Source: Terasakiella sp033100395 (GTDB taxonomy: Bacteria; Pseudomonadota; Alphaproteobacteria; Rhodospirillales; Terasakiellaceae). Taken from it: a stretch of DNA of 64,000 nt. The translations under genes and the position numbers were made by a program. Location: the NCBI RefSeq assembly GCF_033100395.1, contig NZ_JAWLVJ010000009.1, positions 1-64,000 on the forward strand, given 5' to 3'. Shown here piece after piece: positions 26,938-35,220 of this stretch. Positions within the stretch are counted from its first letter, which is position 1; every line of letters begins with the position of its first letter. The notes under the pieces are model-generated. The model saw only the letters and a program-made list of their open reading frames with translations, had not been told where the DNA came from and did no database searches.

Positions 26938-28923
26938 ATGTATGCAGAAATAGGACATTTCGCCCTGGTTCTTGCGCTGTTTGTCGCGATTGTTCAAGGT
27001 GTGGTGCCGCTTGTGGCCTCCCCCATGAACAATCGTCGCTGGATGGATATCGCCGGGCCAGCCTCCATTGCACAATTTGTTTTGGTCTGTGTGTCGTTCG
27101 GCGCATTGACTTATTCGTTTGTCGTTTCTGACTTTTCCGTTTTGAACGTTGCTGCAAACTCTCACACCGACAAACCTATGCTGTACAAGGTATCTGGTGT
27201 GTGGGGGAACCACGAAGGCTCCATGCTGTTGTGGGTGGTTATTCTGGCGACATTCGGCTGTGCGGTTCAAGTCTTTGGCCGCAACCTGCCATCGGGTTTG
27301 AAAAACCGCACATTGGCGATCCAGTCGTTGATTACCGTTGGATTTTTGATGTTTATCCTGTTCACATCCAATCCGTTTGAACGTTTGATCAATGTGCCCG
27401 CCAACGGCAACAGCCTGAACCCGCTTCTGCAGGACCCCGGTCTGGCGTTTCACCCACCGTTCCTGTATCTCGGCTATGTAGGCTTTTCTATTGCGTACAG
27501 CTTTGCTATGGCAGCGTTGATTGAAGGCCGTGTGGATGCAAGCTGGGCACGCTGGGTGCGCCCCTGGACATTGGCGGCCTGGGTTTTCCTGACCATCGGG
27601 ATCGCCCTTGGTTCCTGGTGGGCATACTATGAACTTGGCTGGGGTGGCTGGTGGTTCTGGGACCCGGTTGAAAACGCGTCCTTCATGCCATGGCTTGCAG
27701 GTACAGCTCTGTTACACTCCGCCATTGTTGTTGAAAAACGTGGTGCGTTGAAAAACTGGACCATTTTCCTTGCGATCATTGCCTTTGGTTTGTCTCTGAT
27801 GGGGACTTTCCTTGTGCGTTCCGGTGTTCTGACCTCGGTTCATGCGTTCGCAACCGATCCGGAACGCGGGATTTTCATTCTGATCCTGCTTTGTATCGCC
27901 ATTGGTGGTTCCTTCGCCCTTTATGCGGTGCGTGGTCCTAGCCTGTCTGGCGGTGGATTGTTTAAGCCGATTTCACGCGAAGGTTCCCTGTTGTTCAACA
28001 ACTGGATTCTGACAACGGCCACAGGTGTGGTGTTGCTTGGCACCCTCTATCCACTGTTTATTGATGCGATTGGTGCAGGTAAGGTTTCTGTAGGCGCGCC
28101 ATTTTATAACCGTGTCTTCATTCCGATCATGACGCCACTGGTTATCCTGATGGCCCTTGGTCCGCTCATGTCCTGGAAACGCACAGATGCCATGGGTATC
28201 CTGAAACGACTTTATATCGTCTATGGCGCAACGCTGGTGGCGGTTGTTCTGACCTTTATCCTTAAAGGGGAAGAAGGCTGGGGTGGTTACCTTGGCATGG
28301 GGTTGGCAACTTGGCTGGCAACAGGTGTTCTTTGGGATGTGGCAGAACGCGTCAAGCTGGGTCGTATCCCGTTTGGTGACAGTGTTAAACGTCTGATGCG
28401 TCAACCACGCGCCACCTGGGGCATGACCATTGCCCATATGGGGCTTGCGATTACCATTGCCGGGATGACTGGGGCTGGCAATTGGAAAGTGGAAAGTATC
28501 CAGGTCATGAACTTTGGCGATAAGCTGGATGTGGCTGGATATACTTACACCTTCGAAGGCGTGCGTGATATCCGTGGTCCAAACTATGAAGCGTTGGAAG
28601 GCACCTTTACGGTCCATAAGGATGATGAATATATCACCACGCTGCTGTCTGAAAATCGTCACTATGACACGGGCGGCATGCCAACGACGGAAGCGGCGAT
28701 TTACACCATGTTCTTGGGCGATCTTTATGCGGTTGTAGGCGATAAATCCGGCGACGGATACGTCACACGTCTTTACTGGAACCCGCTTGTTGCCTGGCTT
28801 TGGGGTGGCACAGGTCTGCTGGCCCTAGGTGGTCTGGTTAGTCTGACAGACCGTCGTCACCGTGTTGGTGCCCCAAAAAAGGCCATGAAAAAAGCGCCTT
28901 TACCTGAAGGAGCAAAAGCATGA
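26938..28923 (+). CDS. ccmF: Cytochrome c heme lyase subunit CcmF
   Basis: The 661-residue polytopic protein has the WWD-type motif (GWGGWWFWDPVENASFMPW) and conserved His in WGNHEGSM and LLHSAIV, and ends with a periplasmic domain before a last helix. CcmF, with CcmH and CcmI, attaches heme to the CXXCH of apocytochrome c. Length and topology are typical. Its stop overlaps the ccmG start. Confidence 0.97.
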   Translation: MYAEIGHFALVLALFVAIVQGVVPLVASPMNNRRWMDIAGPASIAQFVLVCVSFGALTYSFVVSDFSVLNVAANSHTDKPMLYKVSGVWGNHEGSMLLWVVILATFGCAVQVFGRNLPSGLKNRTLAIQSLITVGFLMFILFTSNPFERLINVPANGNSLNPLLQDPGLAFHPPFLYLGYVGFSIAYSFAMAALIEGRVDASWARWVRPWTLAAWVFLTIGIALGSWWAYYELGWGGWWFWDPVENASFMPWLAGTALLHSAIVVEKRGALKNWTIFLAIIAFGLSLMGTFLVRSGVLTSVHAFATDPERGIFILILLCIAIGGSFALYAVRGPSLSGGGLFKPISREGSLLFNNWILTTATGVVLLGTLYPLFIDAIGAGKVSVGAPFYNRVFIPIMTPLVILMALGPLMSWKRTDAMGILKRLYIVYGATLVAVVLTFILKGEEGWGGYLGMGLATWLATGVLWDVAERVKLGRIPFGDSVKRLMRQPRATWGMTIAHMGLAITIAGMTGAGNWKVESIQVMNFGDKLDVAGYTYTFEGVRDIRGPNYEALEGTFTVHKDDEYITTLLSENRHYDTGGMPTTEAAIYTMFLGDLYAVVGDKSGDGYVTRLYWNPLVAWLWGGTGLLALGGLVSLTDRRHRVGAPKKAMKKAPLPEGAKA

Positions 28924-29462
28924 GTTCACGTATCTTTTTCTTGATCCCGCTGATCCTGTTTGGGGTGCTGGCGGTCTATTTTGCGGTTGGTCTGACGAAA
29001 GACCCTTCCAAGCTGGACTCCACTGTCTTGATCAATCAGCCGATGGGTGAGTTTAATCTGATCCCGGTTAAAGGGCGCACGGAAGGGCTGACGACGGCTG
29101 ATGTTAAAGGCAAAGTGTCGTTGGTGAACTTTTTTGGTTCCTGGTGTGTGGCCTGTCTGCAGGAACATCCGTTCTTGAAGAAACTTCAGGCCAACAAGGT
29201 CATTGATATCTATGGCGTCGATTTTAACGAACAGCATCCGGATGATGTGGTGCGTTGGCTTGCGCGTCATGGTGATCCTTACACCAAGATCGGTGTGGAT
29301 GTGACAGGCGAAACTGTCATCGACTGGTCCATTGCCAAAGCGCCTGAGACCTACGTTGTCGATAAGCAGGGTATCATCCGATACAAGCACCTGGGTCCCT
29401 TGAGCGCAAGTGCGTGGGATCAGAAAATCTGGCCGCTGATTGTGGAGCTGAGAAAAGAATGA
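28920..29462 (+). CDS. ccmG: Periplasmic thiol:disulfide reductase CcmG (DsbE)
   Basis: The 180-residue protein has an N-terminal anchor (residues 5-25) and a thioredoxin fold with active site WCVAC (Cys76, Cys79) and a cis-Pro in APETYVVD. It reduces the CXXCH cysteines of apocytochrome c before heme attachment. It overlaps both neighbours by 4 bases, so it is coupled to them. Confidence 0.95.
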   Translation: MSSRIFFLIPLILFGVLAVYFAVGLTKDPSKLDSTVLINQPMGEFNLIPVKGRTEGLTTADVKGKVSLVNFFGSWCVACLQEHPFLKKLQANKVIDIYGVDFNEQHPDDVVRWLARHGDPYTKIGVDVTGETVIDWSIAKAPETYVVDKQGIIRYKHLGPLSASAWDQKIWPLIVELRKE

Positions 29463-29941
29463 AACAGCTGATGCTTTTTATCGCTGCTGCGATGATTTAC
29501 AGCAGCCCGGTTCTGGCGGTTGAACCAGACGAAGTGATGGATGATCCGACCCTTGAAGCCCGTGCGCGCGAAGTGTCCAAAGATTTGCGCTGCGTGGTTT
29601 GTCAAAACCAGTCTATTGATGATTCAAATTCCCAGCTTGCAAAATCCATGCGGATTCTGGTTCGAAAACGCATTGCCGAAGGGGCGACAAATCAGGAAGT
29701 GAAAGACTATCTGGTGTCGCGTTACGGTGATTTCGTTCTGTTGAAACCGCCTGTCAAAACCAAGACCATGATTCTTTGGTTTGGCCCGGCGATCATGATC
29801 CTGATCGGGCTTGCGGGGATTACATTCTATTATCGCCGTCGGTCTAAAGAAACAGTGGAAACAACGGGTGCCGCCCCTTTAAGTGCTGATGAAAAGGCGC
29901 GCCTTGAAGCCTTGTTGAAAGAAGAAGGAAGTCAGTCATGA
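29459..29941 (+). CDS. ccmH: Cytochrome c maturation protein CcmH (thioredoxin-like part)
   Basis: The 160-residue product (the frame opens earlier at 29414, but the ATG at 29459 overlaps the ccmG stop) has a signal peptide ending near Ala20, the LRCVVCQNQSI motif (Cys45, Cys48) and a C-terminal helix (about 106-126). It corresponds to the short CcmH/CcmL of species where the TPR part is separate. It takes part in reduction and presentation of apocytochrome. Confidence 0.95.
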   Translation: MKQLMLFIAAAMIYSSPVLAVEPDEVMDDPTLEARAREVSKDLRCVVCQNQSIDDSNSQLAKSMRILVRKRIAEGATNQEVKDYLVSRYGDFVLLKPPVKTKTMILWFGPAIMILIGLAGITFYYRRRSKETVETTGAAPLSADEKARLEALLKEEGSQS

Positions 29942-31119
29942 GCTTTTGGATTGCAGTTGTCCTGCTAAGCGCCGTTACCCTTTTTCTTTTGGCCGCCCCC
30001 CTTTGGCGCAAAAGGGAAGAAGAAGCTGATCGGGCTGATTTTGAACTCAATGTCTTTAAGGACCAGTTGAAAGAATTGGACCGTGACCTTGAACGCAACC
30101 TGATCAGCGAAGAAGAAGCCGAAACGGCTCGTATTGAAATTCAGCGTCATCTTTTGGCGGCGGATGACAAACGTAAAAAACATGCAGCAAATGGTGCAGG
30201 CGTTGGTGCAAAAAGCCTCGCTGTTTATGGAGGGATCGCGATTGCGGTTATCGGCGGGTCTTTCCTGCTTTATGGCAAGTTGGGCATGCCCGGTTATGGT
30301 GACGTGCCTTATGCGTCGCGCGATATCCAGCGTGAACATCAAGTCGCAAGCGGCAGTGAAGATGGCATGGCCAGCGAAATTGCGGCTCTTAAAAAACATC
30401 TGGAAAATGAGCCCAAGGATGTGGAAGCCTGGCTTCTGCTGGGTCGCACGATGCGCACTGTAGGCCGTAAGGACGAAGCTATGGATGCTTTCCGCGGCGC
30501 CGTTCAGGCGTCTGGTCGTCACCCGGCGGTTCTGGCCGATTATGCCGAAGCACGTATCTACGCTGACGAAGGTGTCGTGAAGAAAGAAACCATTGGGGCG
30601 CTGATGGAATCGCTGCAGGGGGACCCAACCCAGATGAAAGCGCGTTTCTATCTGGGCTATGCCAAGGCCCGTGTGGAAGATTTTGAAGGCGCGATCCAAA
30701 CCTGGATTGATTTGATCGCCATGGCCCCGCCGGAAGCCCCTTGGCTGAAACAGGTGCATGAACAGATCAAGCTGGCAGCTCAAGCTGGCGAGTTGGATGT
30801 GGCTGATTTCAAACCAAGTGCGTCGGCTGAAAATCTGGCCAAGCAGCTTGCGCTGGAATGGGAACAGGAGAAAAAGGCACTGGTGGCCGAAGCAGAAGCG
30901 GGCCCAACCCGTGAACAGATGAAACAAGCCCAGGATATGACGGACGAAGAACGCGCCGACATGATCCGCGGTATGGTGGATCGCCTGGCGGATCGTCTGA
31001 AAGAAGAGCCGAACGATATCGAAGGCTGGAAACGTCTGGCGAATGCCTATCAGGTGCTGGGTGAGAAGAAACTCGCTATTGAAGCGCGTAACAAGGTCAA
31101 GGAACTCAGCGGCGGTTGA
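29938..31119 (+). CDS. ccmI: Cytochrome c maturation TPR protein CcmI
   Basis: The 393-residue protein has an N-terminal helix (4-21), a leucine/acid-rich cytoplasmic loop (25-75), a second helix (about 97-116) and a periplasmic TPR region (for example PKDVEAWLLLGRTMRTVGR and PNDIEGWKRLANAYQVLGE). CcmI binds the C-terminus of apocytochrome c and delivers it to CcmFH. It is the last gene of the operon, closed by the terminator at 31138. Confidence 0.92.
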   Translation: MSFWIAVVLLSAVTLFLLAAPLWRKREEEADRADFELNVFKDQLKELDRDLERNLISEEEAETARIEIQRHLLAADDKRKKHAANGAGVGAKSLAVYGGIAIAVIGGSFLLYGKLGMPGYGDVPYASRDIQREHQVASGSEDGMASEIAALKKHLENEPKDVEAWLLLGRTMRTVGRKDEAMDAFRGAVQASGRHPAVLADYAEARIYADEGVVKKETIGALMESLQGDPTQMKARFYLGYAKARVEDFEGAIQTWIDLIAMAPPEAPWLKQVHEQIKLAAQAGELDVADFKPSASAENLAKQLALEWEQEKKALVAEAEAGPTREQMKQAQDMTDEERADMIRGMVDRLADRLKEEPNDIEGWKRLANAYQVLGEKKLAIEARNKVKELSGG

Positions 31120-31137
31120 TGTTCTGATGTGACACAT

Positions 31138-31172
31138 GAAAAAGGGACCTTGTTTTCAAGGTCCCTTTTTTT
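31138..31172. terminator. Bidirectional terminator between ccmI and cobW
   Basis: The perfect 12-bp stem AAAGGGACCTTG / CAAGGTCCCTTT with a TTTT loop has T runs on both strands. It sits between the convergent stops of ccmI (31119) and cobW (31176). Confidence 0.92.
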
Positions 31173-31175
31173 GTT

Positions 31176-32264
31176 TTAAGCCACCAAACTCTTCTCAATG
31201 GCAGCCCGATCAAGGCCATGTTTGCCGATGATCACCAACTGTGAAGATCGTGTCTCATCCACATTCCATGGACGATCAAAATAGCGTTGGAAGCGTGGGC
31301 CGACGCCCTGGACAACGTGCCGCAAGGGTTTACCTGGCACATCCAGGAAGCCTTTGACGCGCAGGATATCATGGGCATTAACCACATCTAACAATTTGGC
31401 TTCCAGACCTTCCGGGTCGGCAACGGGCCCTAAGGTGACACAGAAGCTTTCAAATTCATCATGGCTGTGGTCGTGGTGATGATGATGGTGGTCGTGATCA
31501 TGGTCATGGTCATGGTGATGATCGTCATGCCCATGTTCATGATGGGATTGACGTTCTGCCAGATCATCTTCAGCCGCTGCATCCAGACCCAAAAGGATAG
31601 CTGGATCAACGCGGCCGAAATCGGTTTGAATGAATTTCACATGGTCACGCACGCGTGCAGCCAAGTCCGCATTGATTTCTTTCAAACGGTCTTCTTCGAC
31701 CAGGTCAGATTTGTTCAAAAGCACCATGTCTGCACAAAGCAGCTGATCTTCAAACAGTTCTTCCAGCGGGTTGTCGTGATCAAGGTTTTCATCTGCTTCG
31801 CGCACCTTCTGGATACTGGCTTCATCATCGGCAAAGCGACCGAGATCAACCGCATGGGTATCGACAACGGTGACGACACCATCAACGGTTACGCGGGTCT
31901 TGATTTCCGGCCAGTTGAAAGCTTTGACCAGTGGTTTGGGCAGGGCCAGACCAGAGGTTTCAATCACGATGTGATCCGGTGGTGTTTCACGTTCCAGCAA
32001 TGCTTCCATGGTCGGCAGGAATTCGTCAGCAACGGTGCAGCAGATACAGCCATTGGCAAGTTCGATCACATTGTCTGCACCATTTTCATCTTCGCAGCCT
32101 TCGATGCCACAGCCTTTGACCATTTCGCGGTCCACACCCAGATCACCGAATTCATTGATGACCAGTGCGATGCGTTTGCCTTTTGCATTTTCAAGCATAT
32201 GGCGCACAAGGGTGGTTTTGCCGGCACCTAAGAAGCCGGTAATCACGGTAGCTGGAATTTTCAT
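31176..32264 (-). CDS. cobW: CobW-type G3E metallochaperone GTPase with His-rich stretch
   Basis: This 362-residue GTPase has Walker A GFLGAGKTT (near residue 10), the metal-binding CxCC motif (NGCICCTV), NKSD (base recognition) and a C-terminal CobW domain. About 30 residues near position 245-275 are mainly His and Asp, a probable cobalt/zinc reservoir. COG0523 proteins insert metals with GTP. The cobU gene directly upstream (20 bases) supports a cobalamin role. The cobaltochelatase and other cob genes are not in this window. Confidence 0.9.
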   Translation of the reverse strand: MKIPATVITGFLGAGKTTLVRHMLENAKGKRIALVINEFGDLGVDREMVKGCGIEGCEDENGADNVIELANGCICCTVADEFLPTMEALLERETPPDHIVIETSGLALPKPLVKAFNWPEIKTRVTVDGVVTVVDTHAVDLGRFADDEASIQKVREADENLDHDNPLEELFEDQLLCADMVLLNKSDLVEEDRLKEINADLAARVRDHVKFIQTDFGRVDPAILLGLDAAAEDDLAERQSHHEHGHDDHHHDHDHDHDHHHHHHDHSHDEFESFCVTLGPVADPEGLEAKLLDVVNAHDILRVKGFLDVPGKPLRHVVQGVGPRFQRYFDRPWNVDETRSSQLVIIGKHGLDRAAIEKSLVA

Positions 32265-32284
32265 GGTGTTTCTAAACTCTACTT

Positions 32285-32785
32285 TTATTCTTTCAGGGTG
32301 AGGGGAAGTCCTGCGGCAATGAATACCACATGATCGGCCACTTGGGCTACTGCCTGATTGACCCGTCCGGCATGATCGCGAAATTTTCTGGCAAGCGCGT
32401 TATCCGGCACGATCCCCAGACCGACCTCGTTGGAAACCAGCACGATATCGCTTTTTGCTGCAGCCAATGCTGCGCACAATTTTTCTGTTTCCAGATCAAT
32501 ATCGCATTCTTCCTCCATCAGGTTGGACAGCCAAAGGGTCAGGCAGTCCACTAACATGGGTTTGTCACTGTCAGCAATCAAGCCCGTGATATGAACCGGT
32601 TCTTCAATGGTGGCCCACAGATGATTGCGCCGATCCTGATGGGTCTGGACGCGCTCTGCCATTTCCGCATCCCACACGCGTGAGGTGGCAAGATAAGTAC
32701 CGCCGCCCATCTCTTCGACAATCTTTTCCGCAAAGGCGGATTTACCGGACCGGGCCCCGCCGAGAACGAGTGTTATTTTTGCCAT
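32285..32785 (-). CDS. cobU: Adenosylcobinamide kinase/guanylyltransferase CobU (CobP)
   Basis: The 166-residue enzyme has P-loop GGARSGKS (residues 9-16) and the SNEVGLGIVP motif of the CobU/CobP family. It phosphorylates adenosylcobinamide and then adds GMP in the nucleotide-loop assembly of B12. It is upstream of cobW on the same strand and preceded by the small lipoprotein gene by 9 bases. Confidence 0.94.
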   Translation of the reverse strand: MAKITLVLGGARSGKSAFAEKIVEEMGGGTYLATSRVWDAEMAERVQTHQDRRNHLWATIEEPVHITGLIADSDKPMLVDCLTLWLSNLMEEECDIDLETEKLCAALAAAKSDIVLVSNEVGLGIVPDNALARKFRDHAGRVNQAVAQVADHVVFIAAGLPLTLKE

Positions 32786-32794
32786 TACTCTTAT

Positions 32795-33109
32795 CTATCT
32801 ACAGCTAAATTTATTTTTTTCAGTATCATAGTACCCTATAAAATTCATCGTGTTTTTACCGGATTTAATATTGTAGAGAATTTTCTTTTTTCCTTCCCAC
32901 AATATTTCTATGTCATAGATTGATACGTAATAGCTTGGGTTAATTGGCCCGGCATAGATAGAATAATGAGATCGATAATTTGCAAATTGGCAATTTTCTC
33001 GGATAAGCTTTCGATATAATTCGGCTTCTTCTGTATGCAATCCCCGACTACAGCCGGATAACATTAGTATGGAAGCTAAAAGGATAAGTGGGAGAGGTTT
33101 CCAACGCAT
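32795..33109 (-). CDS. Small AT-rich predicted lipoprotein
   Basis: The 104-residue precursor has a lipoprotein signal (RWKPLPLILLASILMLSGC, lipobox LSGC). The mature part holds many Tyr (ASNYRSHYSIYAG-like stretch), an EILWEGKKKILYN segment and one terminal Cys. It is not a recognised family. A frame from 33118 uses TTG; the ATG at 33109 follows the pdxY stop by one base with GAGG upstream and is preferred. Local G+C is low (18 of 60 at 32821-32880), unlike its neighbours, which suggests later acquisition. It sits inside an otherwise coherent vitamin-cofactor gene run. Confidence 0.65.
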   Translation of the reverse strand: MRWKPLPLILLASILMLSGCSRGLHTEEAELYRKLIRENCQFANYRSHYSIYAGPINPSYYVSIYDIEILWEGKKKILYNIKSGKNTMNFIGYYDTEKNKFSCR

Positions 33110-33110
33110 T

Positions 33111-33962
33111 TTACCCAATCCTCACTGCGTCGAAATAAAAACTGGGATTAAGATATTCGGCCTGGGCATCGATCAGGCGAAGTTCATCACTGTCGTGACG
33201 GGCCGTGTCGTCGATGATGCCATAAAGGGTTGAGGTCGCAAGCTCCAATGCCTGTTTTGCTGTTTCGCCGCGCAAGGTGTGGGCCAGGAACAGGGCGGCA
33301 AAGGTGTCCCCTGTGCCTTTGGCGCGCAGTGGAACTTGTGGGACGGTGACCCGCCAGGCACCCTCATCGCTGACGATCACGTTGGAAAGGGTGGGTTTAT
33401 TGCCCTGGCGTCCTTTCAAGGAAGTCACCAGAATAGTCTTTGGCCCGCGTGCGCGTAATTGATCTGCGGCAAAAAGCGTATCGGTCAATGTTTCCTGCGC
33501 ACGGCCTGTAAGATATGCCAACTCAAACATATTGGGGGCGAGGATATCGGCGTGGCTGATCAGTTCATCGCGTACGAATTCGGCAATGGCATTTTCCACA
33601 TAAATCTGGCGCGTGATGTCCCCGATGACCGGGTCACACATGTAAAGGGTGTCTTGGTTGATACCTTTGATGCGTTCCACCGATTCGACGACAAATTCAC
33701 CTGTTGCCAGTGATCCGAGGTAACCAGACAGTACTGCATCGCAATGGGCGAAGTGATCCAGCTGGTCAATCCCGTCCACCATGCCGCGCATGGTATCAAT
33801 CGGGACAGGCGCACCGTCATGCGAATTATAGCCCGGATGATTGGAAAACAGCACGGTTGGTACGCCCCAAACTTCGAATCCAAGGCGCTGCATCGGGAAA
33901 ACGGCTGCTGAATTCCCCACATGACCAACGGCCACGGAGGATTGAATCGATAGAATACTCAT
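33111..33962 (-). CDS. pdxY: Pyridoxal kinase PdxY
   Basis: The 283-residue ribokinase-fold enzyme phosphorylates pyridoxal to PLP in the salvage pathway. Visible marks are the N-terminal SILSIQSSVAVGHVGN, the NHPGY motif, DPVIGD, and the catalytic GTGD (Asp about 225) in RAKGTGDTFAALF. Length is normal. It is divergent from the CitE-like gene; the 109-bp gap between them contains the 14-bp palindrome at 34022. Confidence 0.95.
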   Translation of the reverse strand: MSILSIQSSVAVGHVGNSAAVFPMQRLGFEVWGVPTVLFSNHPGYNSHDGAPVPIDTMRGMVDGIDQLDHFAHCDAVLSGYLGSLATGEFVVESVERIKGINQDTLYMCDPVIGDITRQIYVENAIAEFVRDELISHADILAPNMFELAYLTGRAQETLTDTLFAADQLRARGPKTILVTSLKGRQGNKPTLSNVIVSDEGAWRVTVPQVPLRAKGTGDTFAALFLAHTLRGETAKQALELATSTLYGIIDDTARHDSDELRLIDAQAEYLNPSFYFDAVRIG

Positions 33963-34021
33963 GGGTTTGGTTTATACCCCATGATACGGGCTTGCCAATG
34001 AGAAACTTTTGTTTATATTTC

Positions 34022-34035
34022 TTCGCAATTGCGAA
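34022..34035. promoter_or_regulatory. 14-bp perfect palindrome in the divergent pdxY/CitE-like promoter
   Basis: TTCGCAATTGCGAA is self-complementary and lies 36 bases before the CitE-like start. It resembles, but is not identical to, TTTGCAAA-type sites of short-chain acyl-CoA regulators. A regulator binding here could control one or both genes. Confidence 0.45.
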
Positions 34036-34071
34036 ATAAATGAAATTGCATAAATTAAAGGAAGTAGTCCA

Positions 34072-34953
34072 ATGGCAGCAACAGCACGTCCACGTCGCAG
34101 TGTACTTTATATGCCGGGTTCCAATGCCCGCGCTCTTGAAAAAGGTCGCACCCTTCCGGCTGACGGTTTGATCCTCGATCTCGAAGATGCCGTCGCCCCT
34201 GATGCCAAAGAAGTGGCGCGTCAGCAAATTTGTGATGCGGTGAAGGAAGGCGGTTATGGCATGCGCGAAATCCTCGTGCGTACCAACGGTCTGAACACAC
34301 CTTGGGGGTATGACGATATTGTAGCTGCCAGCACGTGCGGTGCTGATGCGATCCTGCTGCCAAAAGTGGAAAGCGCAGACACCGTTCGCCAAGTCGAAGC
34401 TATTATGGATGCAGCAGGCGCGCCTGCGGACATGAAAATCTGGTGTATGATGGAAACCCCACGCGGCATGCTGCATGCAGAAGAAATCGCAGACAGCACA
34501 GACCGTATGGGTGGTTTTGTGATGGGGACGTCTGATCTGGCGAAAGAACTGCGCTGCGCCCACACTATGATGCGCCTGCCGTTCATGATGTCTTTGAACG
34601 TATGTATCCTGGCAGCACGCGCGGCCAACATCGCCATTCTGGATGGTGTCTATCTGGACCTGTCTGATGACGAAGGTTTTGCAGACCATTGCCAGCAGGG
34701 TTTCGAGTTGGGCTTTGACGGCAAAACCCTGATCCACCCGAAAACTGTGGGCAAAGCCAACGAAATTTTTGGCCCTTCTGAAAAAGAAGTCGAATGGTCC
34801 AAGAAAATCATCGCTGCCCACGCAGAAGCAGAAGCCGAAGGCAAAGGTGTTGTGGTTGTCGATGGCAAGCTGATCGAAAACCTGCATGTGGTAACGGCCA
34901 AACAAGTTGTCGCCCAAGCCGAAGCCATCGCTACAATGGAAGCGGAAGGCTAA
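34072..34953 (+). CDS. CitE/malyl-CoA lyase-like HpcH/HpaI aldolase
   Basis: The 293-residue TIM-barrel lyase has the CitE family marks RSVLYMPGSNARAL, LDLEDAV (Mg-binding acid), RTNGL, LPKVES, METPRGML and GKTLIHP. It could act on malyl-CoA, methylmalyl-CoA or citramalyl-CoA, splitting to glyoxylate or pyruvate and an acyl-CoA. No citrate lyase alpha/gamma genes are nearby, so a citrate fermentation role is unlikely. It probably feeds acetyl- or propionyl-CoA into central metabolism. Strong AAGGAAG ribosome site. Confidence 0.88.
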   Translation: MAATARPRRSVLYMPGSNARALEKGRTLPADGLILDLEDAVAPDAKEVARQQICDAVKEGGYGMREILVRTNGLNTPWGYDDIVAASTCGADAILLPKVESADTVRQVEAIMDAAGAPADMKIWCMMETPRGMLHAEEIADSTDRMGGFVMGTSDLAKELRCAHTMMRLPFMMSLNVCILAARAANIAILDGVYLDLSDDEGFADHCQQGFELGFDGKTLIHPKTVGKANEIFGPSEKEVEWSKKIIAAHAEAEAEGKGVVVVDGKLIENLHVVTAKQVVAQAEAIATMEAEG

Positions 34954-34993
34954 ATTCCGCTCCTGTCATTCCTCGCGTAGGGATGACGAAAAT

Positions 34994-35030
34994 AAAAAGG
35001 TCCTTTGTGTGAAACAGAGGGCCTTTTTCT
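34994..35030 (+). terminator. Terminator after the CitE-like gene
   Basis: The stem AAAAGGTCCTTTG / CAGAGGGCCTTTT (with wobbles) has a 7-base loop and a T run. A repeat fragment (TGTCATTCC...GGATGAC) lies just before it, at 34963-34986. Confidence 0.8.
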
Positions 35031-35044
35031 ATGTCTTTGTTGTT

Positions 35045-35111
35045 GTCATCCTCGCGAAAGCGGGGACCCAGTCTTCGGGCTCTCTGGGTTCCCGCTTTCG
35101 CGGGAATGACA
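35045..35111. repeat. 67-bp palindromic intergenic repeat
   Basis: The arms TGTCATCCTCGCGAAAGCGG and CCGCTTTCGCGGGAATGACA pair with few mismatches, and an inner GACCCAG/CTGGGTTC extends the stem. It belongs to the same TGTCATCC-ended family as copies at 136 and 25271 but with different inner sequence. It lies between convergent genes. Confidence 0.75.
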
Positions 35112-35133
35112 GTAAAGAGAGCAACCAAAAGAA

Positions 35134-35165
35134 AAGCCCCCTTCCCGTTGCCAGGAAGAGGGCTT
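35134..35165 (-). terminator. Terminator after phaB
   Basis: The stem AAGCCC/GGGCTT plus CTTCC/GGAAG (one mismatch between) is followed on the minus strand by TTTTC. It is 56 bases beyond the phaB stop. Confidence 0.7.
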
Positions 35166-35220
35166 GTTCAATTCTTGTACTGGTTCTTCGGGTCAAGCCC
35201 GAAGACGACCTGGAGGTCGC

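Noticed and set aside
29965..31137. 390-codon frame antisense to ccmI
   Set aside because: Shadow frame; ccmI is clearly coding with TPR motifs and operon context.
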